A DNA stretch of 64,000 nt from Vreelandella lutescens (lineage in GTDB: Bacteria; Pseudomonadota; Gammaproteobacteria; Pseudomonadales; Halomonadaceae): positions 618,963 through 682,962 of the forward strand of contig NZ_BMHM01000003.1 of NCBI RefSeq assembly GCF_014640815.1. The letters are read 5' to 3'. The notes under the pieces were generated by a model, which saw only the letters and a list, made by a program, of their open reading frames with translations, made no database searches and was not told the origin of the DNA. Each line of letters opens with the position of its first letter. Positions within the stretch are counted from its first letter, which is position 1. This document shows, in pieces, positions 9,263 to 21,325 of the stretch. The position numbers and the translations under genes are program-made.

Positions 9263-11038
9263 ATGTCAGGAAGAGAAGGGCAAGCCGTCCACCGAGCGCA
9301 CATACGCGCGTTGATGCGTGCACTGGCCAGTGAAGTGCTATGGCCATTTCGCTGGCGTGTGCTGACCATCCTCATGATGCAGGTGGCGACCCAGGTGCTC
9401 TTGTTAGCCAGCCTGGTCCTTCCATGGCAGCTTCTTCAGGTGCTGATGACTGGCCAAAGCCGCCTGACGGGATGGATGCCCGGTATCCACAGTGATCAAG
9501 ATCAAATCGCTATTTTGTTAGCGTTAGCTGTTTTCTGCTTTTGTGCTTACGCTCTACTGCAGTGGCTGATAAGACATGCCATCGCACATTTTGCCAGTGC
9601 CATACTGCAATCCCTAAATAAAACACGTCTGGTTGCCAATCACCGTTTGCTGGGCAATCGTGTACTCACCGTTGTGTTGAACGCGTTGTCTTCTTCGGTG
9701 ATTGCTCTGCTGTTTTGTTGTGTGATTGCCCTGTTGCACCCGCTGCTAGCGTTACTAGCGGCCATATGTGTGCTGATATTGGCAGCTGTGGTTATGCACT
9801 ACTACCGCTATGAAAAGGTACAGATCATTCAGGATACGTTGCAAAGCAATGTCCTCACCGTGATCAATATCAGCTTTGCGTTAGGCTTTTCGATCCTCGT
9901 GCTAGATTATCTTTACGGATCTGTTCGTCCGCTGTTAACGCTTTTTATTTTACTTATTTCAATGCGCCAAATGATGGCGGCCAGCTTGAATGGGTTAGTC
10001 AACTTCCTGGGTGTTGTCAAACATTTCCAGTCGATTAACATGCTATTGCTGCCGCGTGACCGGCATGTTTCGCTGTTAGAAACCACCGACTTTGTAAAGC
10101 GTTTTGAATCCAACACCCTGCCACAGTGGCTAACAGCATGGATCGCGGAACGTTATGGCCACCACATGTCGTATCACATCATCGAGTGCCGACTGTTACA
10201 TGGGCGTTCGGTGGCACAGGTGTTAATACAGGTTATTGATGAAAGCGATTGCACTTACTACTGGCTGTTGAAATGCTACAAACCGTCACGGGAAAATGAA
10301 GCCTTACATGAAAGCGCACTTTTAACCGAAGTGGGTGGACATCGTATGGATACACAGCAGACGGTGCCGATGTTGTGTGACCACGGCCGATTGCCTTGGT
10401 GCTATTACCTCCTCCTGGAGATGGGAGAGCAGCAGCCCAGGTGGCTAAATTCCGAAGAACGTAAGCCTTGGATGGCAGTGCTGCGCCAAACGCTTATGAA
10501 AATGCCTTTATCGAATGCGCTGCGCACGCAATACATGGCTACTTTTGCTTCCCTGCCAGAGCGCATGAAAAAAATAGAGGCCAAGCACTTTGGCTACTTA
10601 ACTCACGATGATCAGCAGGCCTTTCAAGTAGAGCCCTTTATGCAGCGTTGGCCCTATATCATTGCCGCCGTGGAAAAAGTGCCTTACTGCCTCACCCTTC
10701 ATAATCCGAGTAGTGCCCGCTTAGCTATGCTTGGAACACATCCACTTCTGCTGGATTGGCAGGGATGGAGCTATGACTCTTTGGGGGCCCACTGGCCGCT
10801 TTCCGCCAAGCTATATAAAGAAGTATTGGAGGTGGTGAGTGCTCAATGGCCACAACTGAGTGAAAGGCAGGAGTGGTTAGCGCTCTCTTCACCGGAAAGA
10901 GCTTCTCATTACATTGCCTTAGCCGCCCGTGCCCATGAGTTTTGCCAGCGTTGCCAAACCCACAACGACTCAGGTGCCCTGAATATGCTGAATGGGATCA
11001 TCAAAGCCTACGACGCTATGAGTGGGGTAAACACATAA
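9263..11038 (+). CDS. ABC-exporter-like membrane domain fused to a kinase-like domain lacking the catalytic Asp; no ATPase domain
   Basis: About 591 residues. Residues 1-280 contain hydrophobic segments spaced like the six helices of a type I ABC exporter, ending in the typical helix region MRQMMAASLNGLVNFLGVVK. No Walker A, signature or Walker B follows. Residues about 290-591 instead resemble an aminoglycoside-phosphotransferase or protein-kinase fold: a strand Lys in WLLKCYKPS, a Glu-rich helix ALHESALLTE, a hinge-like YYLLLEMGEQQ, and LTLHNPSSARL followed by PLLLDWQGWSYD. Aligned with the APH pattern HGDxxxxN...DW, the catalytic Asp is replaced by Thr (TLHNPSS) while the metal-binding-type Asp (LLLDW) remains, so it looks like a pseudokinase. 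The start at 9263 follows the previous stop by 10 bases; ATG 9233 overlaps it. Function unknown; the kinase-like assignment is by eye. Confidence 0.6.
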   Translation: MSGREGQAVHRAHIRALMRALASEVLWPFRWRVLTILMMQVATQVLLLASLVLPWQLLQVLMTGQSRLTGWMPGIHSDQDQIAILLALAVFCFCAYALLQWLIRHAIAHFASAILQSLNKTRLVANHRLLGNRVLTVVLNALSSSVIALLFCCVIALLHPLLALLAAICVLILAAVVMHYYRYEKVQIIQDTLQSNVLTVINISFALGFSILVLDYLYGSVRPLLTLFILLISMRQMMAASLNGLVNFLGVVKHFQSINMLLLPRDRHVSLLETTDFVKRFESNTLPQWLTAWIAERYGHHMSYHIIECRLLHGRSVAQVLIQVIDESDCTYYWLLKCYKPSRENEALHESALLTEVGGHRMDTQQTVPMLCDHGRLPWCYYLLLEMGEQQPRWLNSEERKPWMAVLRQTLMKMPLSNALRTQYMATFASLPERMKKIEAKHFGYLTHDDQQAFQVEPFMQRWPYIIAAVEKVPYCLTLHNPSSARLAMLGTHPLLLDWQGWSYDSLGAHWPLSAKLYKEVLEVVSAQWPQLSERQEWLALSSPERASHYIALAARAHEFCQRCQTHNDSGALNMLNGIIKAYDAMSGVNT

Positions 11039-11084
11039 ATCAACGCCTCTAAGTACCCGCTAATACAGAGTTTTAGAGCCCTCT

Positions 11085-11097
11085 GGCAACGTTTGCC
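11085..11097. promoter_or_regulatory. Small inverted repeat upstream of the adhesin gene
   Basis: GGCAACGTTTGCC is a perfect 5-bp inverted repeat around CGT in the 211-bp gap before the adhesin. It could be an operator. It is not a sigma-54 promoter because the GG-GC spacing is two bases short. Confidence 0.3.
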
Positions 11098-11122
11098 GCT
11101 CCCTATGTACGTACTGTCCACC

Positions 11123-11180
11123 GGTACAATATAAATACGCCGTTAACAGGACTAGCCTTGGTACAAAATGCCGTTAATAG
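11123..11180 (+). promoter_or_regulatory. Direct repeats upstream of the adhesin gene
   Basis: Two related blocks lie 37 bp apart: GGTACAAT, a short AT-rich stretch and GCCGTTAACAG (11123-11149), then GGTACAAAAT followed directly by GCCGTTAATAG (11160-11180). Repeated half-sites in a promoter region suggest a regulator binding as a multimer. The LuxR-type protein encoded at 4495 is a candidate. TACAAT/TATAAA stretches within the first block could be a -10 element, but I find no good -35. Confidence 0.4.
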
Positions 11181-11249
11181 TCCTCTATTTTGATGAGTGC
11201 TTACCAACGCGGCGACCCCTTAAATGTAGCGGTGGGCGGAGTAGACAAC

Positions 11250-16574
<5,325 letters not shown>

Positions 16575-16590
16575 TATCTAACCCAACCCA

Positions 16591-16612
16591 AAGGCCGCCT
16601 CCGGGCGGCCTT
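16591..16612 (+). terminator. Terminator after the adhesin gene
   Basis: AAGGCCGCC (16591-16599) pairs with GGCGGCCTT (16604-16612) around a 4-nt loop, 17 bases after the adhesin stop. The following TTGTCGT is a poor U-tract, so some read-through into the next gene is possible. Confidence 0.65.
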
Positions 16613-16677
16613 GTCGTCTCTAACCCAGGTTTACTTTTCGCAACCAATCAGTGCGTTTACTTACAGAGGAAGCGGCT

Positions 16678-17001
16678 ATGCTCTACATCAAACGAAATGC
16701 CCGTGGGGAGATTGTGATGCTCAGCAAAGAGCCCTCGCCTGAGTGTAATGACACCATCGCGGCGGATTCGCCGGAGGTGTTTGCCTTTCTGGCCCAGCAA
16801 ACGGGGCAGTCGGCGCAAATGATTGCGTCGGATTTAGCGTTTGTGCGGGTAGTGGAAGATATGCTGGAAGTGCTGCTAGAGAAAGGTGTGCTTAGCTTTA
16901 CCGATTTGCCCGCTGCCGCTCAGAGTAAGGTGATGGAGCGTAAGTCGCTTCGTGCTAAGAACGATGTGAATTTGCTGAGTGATGATGGCGGGATTATCTG
17001 A
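16678..17001 (+). CDS. Small conserved protein of the family often mislabelled 'tryptophan synthase subunit beta-like'
   Basis: The protein has 107 residues and starts at ATG 16678 behind AGAGGA; an upstream GTG at 16651 is less likely. It begins MLYIKRNARGEIVMLSKEP and has a conserved core with VVEDMLEVLLEKGVLSFTDL then PAAAQSKVMERKSLR. Similar small proteins occur in pseudomonads under the misleading name above. Nothing in it resembles the PLP-dependent TrpB fold. No signal peptide or membrane segment is visible, so it should be cytoplasmic. It sits between the adhesin and the convergent lapD gene. Function unknown. Confidence 0.7.
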   Translation: MLYIKRNARGEIVMLSKEPSPECNDTIAADSPEVFAFLAQQTGQSAQMIASDLAFVRVVEDMLEVLLEKGVLSFTDLPAAAQSKVMERKSLRAKNDVNLLSDDGGII

Positions 17002-17061
17002 CGCGGCAGATGCCGCGTCGTGGTCTATCTAAACAATCTTACTAAAGAGAGGCTTGAGCGA

Positions 17062-18969
17062 TTAGCTCAAGCGCACGCCTGGTCCCGTCGCACCGTCTAC
17101 GCCTGTGCGGAACAGGCTTTCTAGCTCCTCAGAGCTTGTGACTCCCTCCGCAATTACCTGAATCCCCAGCGAGTGGCACAGCGTGGCCATGCCGCGCACG
17201 ATGGTTTGCTGCTCGTTTGAGGTATGGATACCGCGAATTAAGCTGCTATCCACTTTGAGATAGGCAAGTCCTACGTCGTGTAAGTCGGCCAGCTTAGTGA
17301 ATTCCGCGCCTACGTGCTCAATACCGAACTGGCAGCCAAGTGGCCGCAGTGCGCTGCACAGCCCGCGTAGGCTGCCAATGGTATGAGGTGTCAGAGTAGC
17401 AGGCACTTCGAAGCAGAGCTTACTTGCAAGGGCGGGCTGCTTCTCTAATAGTAAACGCAGCTCGTTGACGAACTGCGCATTGTTGATCGACGCAATGGAG
17501 AGGTTAATCCCAATACATTGGTCTGGGTTAACGTCCAGCTGTGCCAGTGCTTTTTTGATAACAGCGATATCTAAGGCGGGCTCAAGCGCAAAACGCGTGA
17601 CCCAAGGAATAAACAAGCCTGCGGTTTGCCAAGCATTGGCAAGCTCCAGTCGAGCCGGGCATTCGTAGTGCAGTACTCGGTTCTGAGCATCCACCACAGG
17701 GAAGTAAGCCAACTGAGGGCCTTGAGCAATAGCCGCGGTTAGCGCGTTACGCCAATCGGTATGGTTACCGAACAATGAACCTTGCTCACGCTGTCGAAGA
17801 GCGATATTGGTCGTACTGCTGTCACTTTCGGCTTCGGCCAAGGCATCATCTAACGTGGCCAATAGTGGCCCGCGTTCGTCGTTAGAGTGATAAGCCACTA
17901 CCGCCGTCGCTAGGCGTATGTTTGCCTCTGGGGCGCTAAAAGCGACCTTTTCCAGTGCTTGTTGCAAACGGGGGAGTAGGGCATCTGGCTGCTCTTCCAA
18001 CGGCAACATCAGTAGAAAATCACTGCCGTTTAAGCGCCCAATCATCGCTTCGTCGGCGCTGGTTTCTAGAGCTGCCAACTCTGTGACCAGGGTGCTAAGC
18101 ACTTGGTCGGTCGCTTGGTGGCCTAGCTGGTCGTTCAAACTCTCTAGGGACTGCACGCGCACCATCACCATCAGGCCTGTGGCGCGGGCATCGTCGCTGC
18201 CTAATAGTGATGCCAGTTTGCCCATCAGAACATCACGGTTTAAAGCTCCCGTGACGCGATCATGCTGCAAATGGCGGCGCAGTTCATCGAGCTTTTGGCT
18301 CTCTTGGCTGAGCATTTGGCGCACGTTGGCGGAAAGCACGTTCATCGCCTGGGCGACTTCACGAAGCTCTAGCGTGCGGGGTTCTTGAATGGTGGTAAAG
18401 CGTCGCGCGCTGATATCTTTTGCCTGAGCGACGACGCGTACCAGAGGATGCTTGATGCCCCGCACCATCACGGTGGCAATCGCTAAGCTAATGGCCCCAG
18501 CGAGTAAAAACCAGCCGGCGAGTTCTAACATGCTGCGCCAAAGTGAGGCGTAAGCGTAGCTGTGCTGGCTCTCTAGTTCCAGCGTGCCGAACTGCCGCCA
18601 GCCATCTTGAATCGTGGCGTTGCCAGTGGGTACATCGAACTGGACTAAACTGCGGAACCATGCAGGAACATCGCCGCTGTATTCACCGGCGCGGCGCTCA
18701 ACCAATACCTCGCCTTCAGCATCGCGCAGTGTGATTGAGCGGTAGTAGCCGGTATCGAACTGGGCCGAGATCAGCAGCTCTAAAATCACTAAGTCTTTAT
18801 CCAACTGGCTCATGGAGAGCGCCAGAGTCGTGGCATTGTCTTCGTTCTTAATGCGCACTTCCTGCTCGATGTAGTCACGGCTGCTGGTGATACTGATCGC
18901 CAGGCTGCCGACAAACGACAACAGCAAGAGCGCAATAATGGCCAGCCAAAGCTGTTTAATCAGCGACAT
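17062..18969 (-). CDS. lapD: LapD-type c-di-GMP receptor (periplasmic domain, HAMP, degenerate GGDEF and EAL)
   Basis: This 635-residue inner-membrane receptor sequesters the LapG protease when bound to c-di-GMP. TM1 (about 7-28) is followed by a LapD/MoxY-type periplasmic domain with VPAWFRSLVQF, TM2 (about 150-172), HAMP and a signalling helix, a GGDEF domain whose active-site motif reads NGSDF, and an EAL domain in which EAL is ECP (LHYECPARLE). Both enzymatic motifs are degraded, as in known LapD, which binds c-di-GMP without making or hydrolysing it. The start is ATG 18969, preceded on the minus strand by AAGAGGA; the open frame upstream runs inside lapG. It lies 13 bp downstream of lapG in one operon, and its 3' end faces the 16678 gene. 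Confidence 0.93.
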   Translation of the reverse strand: MSLIKQLWLAIIALLLLSFVGSLAISITSSRDYIEQEVRIKNEDNATTLALSMSQLDKDLVILELLISAQFDTGYYRSITLRDAEGEVLVERRAGEYSGDVPAWFRSLVQFDVPTGNATIQDGWRQFGTLELESQHSYAYASLWRSMLELAGWFLLAGAISLAIATVMVRGIKHPLVRVVAQAKDISARRFTTIQEPRTLELREVAQAMNVLSANVRQMLSQESQKLDELRRHLQHDRVTGALNRDVLMGKLASLLGSDDARATGLMVMVRVQSLESLNDQLGHQATDQVLSTLVTELAALETSADEAMIGRLNGSDFLLMLPLEEQPDALLPRLQQALEKVAFSAPEANIRLATAVVAYHSNDERGPLLATLDDALAEAESDSSTTNIALRQREQGSLFGNHTDWRNALTAAIAQGPQLAYFPVVDAQNRVLHYECPARLELANAWQTAGLFIPWVTRFALEPALDIAVIKKALAQLDVNPDQCIGINLSIASINNAQFVNELRLLLEKQPALASKLCFEVPATLTPHTIGSLRGLCSALRPLGCQFGIEHVGAEFTKLADLHDVGLAYLKVDSSLIRGIHTSNEQQTIVRGMATLCHSLGIQVIAEGVTSSEELESLFRTGVDGATGPGVRLS

Positions 18970-18982
18970 AACGCCAGTCCTC

Positions 18983-19696
18983 TTAAATAAATCCTTGTGA
19001 TTGCATCCGCCCGATGACGCTACGCCAGCGCGATAGCCGTGCCAGCGGGTCGGCGCGGGATTCTGAGCCGCCACCTGCCCAAAGACCGTCACTGTTAAAA
19101 CTAAAGACGGGGTCTAAATCGTTACGCTGAGAAGCAGGAGAGATAGAAGGCGAAATGTTGTCCAGTACCAGCGGTTCGGCATTCGGTGTTGAGTAGTAAC
19201 CTAGCACCATGTGGGCCTGGGTGATTTGGCTGCGGCCAATACGGGCGCGCACGTAGATCATACGCAAGCGCTCCCCCGGCACACCAAGCTGCTTCAGGGT
19301 AATGTATTTCGCGATGGAGTAATCCTCACAGTCCCCTTGGCCTTTACCTAGTGCTTCCAGCGGCGTTGCCCAAAAGTCCTCTTCTCCCCATACGCGAATA
19401 TCTTCTACCCAGCGGATACGCCGATTAAAAAAATCGTTCACATCGCGAAGCTGTGCCTGCACGTCCTGGCCGCGTAAGCGTTCCAATAGTGTGAACCACT
19501 CTTCAAGCACATTAAGTCCAACTTGCCCATACTGCTGTTGCATACTTTGTCGCAACTGTTGAGGGTTGAAAGCCACCGCAGAAGAGGGGTGTATCCCCAG
19601 CCCGGCACCCAATAGCAACGCGCCAGCAGCGGTTAAAAACTGCCGACGCGAAACGGTAGAAAGCGAGCGGGACGAGGAAGTAGACATGGACGCCAT
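18983..19696 (-). CDS. lapG: LapG-type periplasmic cysteine protease (transglutaminase-like) with Tat-like signal
   Basis: The protein has 237 residues and belongs to the bacterial transglutaminase-like cysteine protease family. The catalytic triad is visible as Cys in GQGDCEDYSIAKY, His in AHMVLGYY and Asp in LVLDNI. LapG cuts LapA-type adhesins at a double-alanine site, and the adhesin here carries TAAG. The N-terminus has SRRQFL followed by a hydrophobic stretch and AVAF, a twin-arginine-like signal that implies periplasmic location and possibly Tat export. The start is 19696 or the ATG at 19687; neither has a strong ribosome-binding site. It is followed by lapD, its inhibitor-receptor. 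Low c-di-GMP should free LapG and release the adhesin. Confidence 0.92.
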   Translation of the reverse strand: MASMSTSSSRSLSTVSRRQFLTAAGALLLGAGLGIHPSSAVAFNPQQLRQSMQQQYGQVGLNVLEEWFTLLERLRGQDVQAQLRDVNDFFNRRIRWVEDIRVWGEEDFWATPLEALGKGQGDCEDYSIAKYITLKQLGVPGERLRMIYVRARIGRSQITQAHMVLGYYSTPNAEPLVLDNISPSISPASQRNDLDPVFSFNSDGLWAGGGSESRADPLARLSRWRSVIGRMQSQGFI

Positions 19697-19791
19697 TAGC
19701 GTTGGTCAAATATCGCTTAAGACTACAAGCTAAGGCAAAAAAGCGCTATATCTCCTCAGTAGAAAGTATCAACGCTGACTGAGTTCAGTAG

Positions 19792-20511
19792 CTACTGAGA
19801 AGAAGCCTGGTACGTCTCTTCCAACATGGGTTCAAGCGCAGGCCATACGTTATCTAAGATAATGGGCTGGGCTTCCGCTGTGGGGTGAATGCCATCGCTT
19901 TGCATCAGCTGTTGGTTAAGCGCGATATCTTCCAGCAAAAAAGGCACGAGGGAGAGATCGTACTCCTCCGCCAGAGAGTGATAGACCCCGGTGAAGGCAT
20001 CGCGGTAGGCTTGTCCGTAATTCGGCGGAATATCGATGCCCAGCAACAGTACGTCTGCACCTGCTTGCTGGCTTTGCTCAATCATGACCGCTAAGTTGGC
20101 CCGCATTTGAGCAGGCGGTAGGCCACGTAGGCCATCATTGCCACCAAGCTCTAAGAGAACGATATCTGGCTGACGCTGTCCGATGATATCGGCAAATCGC
20201 TGCGCGCCTCCTGAGGTTGTCTCGCCGCTGATGCTGGCATTAACGACCTGCGCGTCGCCGTCAAGGCGCTCTGCTAATAAGGCTACCCAGCCCTGCTCCT
20301 GCTCAATGCCATAAGCCGCACTGAGGCTATCTCCCATCACCAGCAGTGTAGGAGGGTCGTTGGCAATGTTGTTGGCATACAGGGGTGTCGCGCTCATTAA
20401 CGTCACCAGTGCAACGCTACTTGAAACGCCAAGACGAGCAAAAAAAAGTGACTGGATCACTCGCTTTTGAATCATCAGTTTTTGAATCGCTATAGGGAAC
20501 CCAAGCTTCAT
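19792..20511 (-). CDS. tesA: TesA-type SGNH/GDSL esterase (acyl-CoA thioesterase I / lysophospholipase L1)
   Basis: This 239-residue periplasmic esterase hydrolyses acyl-CoA, lysophospholipid or aryl-ester substrates. SGNH block I is VMGDSLSAAYG, block III is ELGGNDGLRG, and the C-terminal catalytic Asp/His are in QSDGIHPTAEAQ. A signal peptide precedes TPLYANN. The start at 20511 is supported on the minus strand by AGAGGAG eight bases upstream. The ATG shares two bases with the divergent ybbA start. The tesA/ybbA/ybbP arrangement matches that of E. coli. lapG follows about 95 bp downstream on the same strand and could be co-transcribed. Confidence 0.92.
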   Translation of the reverse strand: MKLGFPIAIQKLMIQKRVIQSLFFARLGVSSSVALVTLMSATPLYANNIANDPPTLLVMGDSLSAAYGIEQEQGWVALLAERLDGDAQVVNASISGETTSGGAQRFADIIGQRQPDIVLLELGGNDGLRGLPPAQMRANLAVMIEQSQQAGADVLLLGIDIPPNYGQAYRDAFTGVYHSLAEEYDLSLVPFLLEDIALNQQLMQSDGIHPTAEAQPIILDNVWPALEPMLEETYQASSQ

Positions 20512-21325
20512 GTCTTACTCCTCTGACCCAACATCCAAGATAACCACCGATGGCGCGCCTACACGCCAGCCCACCACCGACCCATCGTTTGCTCATAAGG
20601 TTCCGAATGAAGTGGCTAGCCAGCCAGTACTTCATGCAGAAAAGCTTGCCAAACGGGTGACCAGTGGTGAACGCACGCTCACTATCTTACACGACCTTTC
20701 GTTGAGCGTGGCGGCGGGGGAAAGCGTGGCGATCCTAGGCAAAAGTGGGGCAGGGAAGTCAACGCTGTTAGGCCTGCTAGCGGGGTTAGATACGCCTAGC
20801 GATGGAGAGCTAACGCTCTTTGGTCATGCGCTTAGCCGCTTAGATGAAGATGGCCGAGCTGCGTTGCGGGCAGGGCGTGTAGGGTTTGTGTTCCAAAATT
20901 TTCAGCTATTGCCCACGTTAAGTGCCCTAGAAAACGTGCTGCTACCGCTTGAGCTCTCTCCACGCGCCGGTGAGGCTCGCACCGCTGAGCAGTGGCTAGA
21001 ACGTGTAGGATTGGGCGAACGCACCTCCCACCAGCCCAAGCAGCTTTCTGGCGGTGAGCAGCAGCGAGTCGCCATTGCCAGAGCCTTCGTGACAGATCCC
21101 GAATTGGTCTTCGCCGATGAACCCACCGGCAACCTAGATCCGGATACGGGTGCGCAAATCATCGATCTGCTTTTCACACTCAATCATGAAGCAGGCACAA
21201 CACTGATTCTCGTCACCCACGATCATGCCCTGGCACGTCGCTGCGACCGTTGCCTACGCCTGACCAATGGCCAGTTGGAAGCGTTTGATCCCGCACCGGC
21301 AAGCAGCGAGGAAGGCGATGAGTGA
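20510..21325 (+). CDS. ybbA: YbbA-type ABC transporter ATP-binding protein
   Basis: This 271-residue ATPase belongs to the LolD/MacB-like family and partners the FtsX-type permease encoded next. Walker A is GKSGAGKST, the Q-loop is [18 protein letters not shown], the signature is [15 protein letters not shown], Walker B is [12 protein letters not shown] and the switch His is LVTHDH. About 35 residues of low-complexity N-terminus precede the domain. No strong ribosome-binding site is seen before ATG 20510, which overlaps the divergent tesA start (CATG), but no better in-frame start is visible. The last 8 bp overlap ybbP. YbbAP complexes are thought to move or extract lipid-like molecules at the inner membrane; the substrate here is unknown. 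Confidence 0.9.
   Translation: MSYSSDPTSKITTDGAPTRQPTTDPSFAHKVPNEVASQPVLHAEKLAKRVTSGERTLTILHDLSLSVAAGESVAILGKSGAGKSTLLGLLAGLDTPSDGELTLFGHALSRLDEDGRAALRAGRVGFVFQNFQLLPTLSALENVLLPLELSPRAGEARTAEQWLERVGLGERTSHQPKQLSGGEQQRVAIARAFVTDPELVFADEPTGNLDPDTGAQIIDLLFTLNHEAGTTLILVTHDHALARRCDRCLRLTNGQLEAFDPAPASSEEGDE

Noticed and set aside
11084..11097. Sigma-54 promoter before the adhesin (TGGCAACGTTTGC)
   Set aside because: GG-to-GC spacing is two bases too short for a -24/-12 promoter.
16678..17001. Tryptophan synthase beta subunit
   Set aside because: At 107 residues it has no PLP-binding features; the name is a propagated misannotation for this family.
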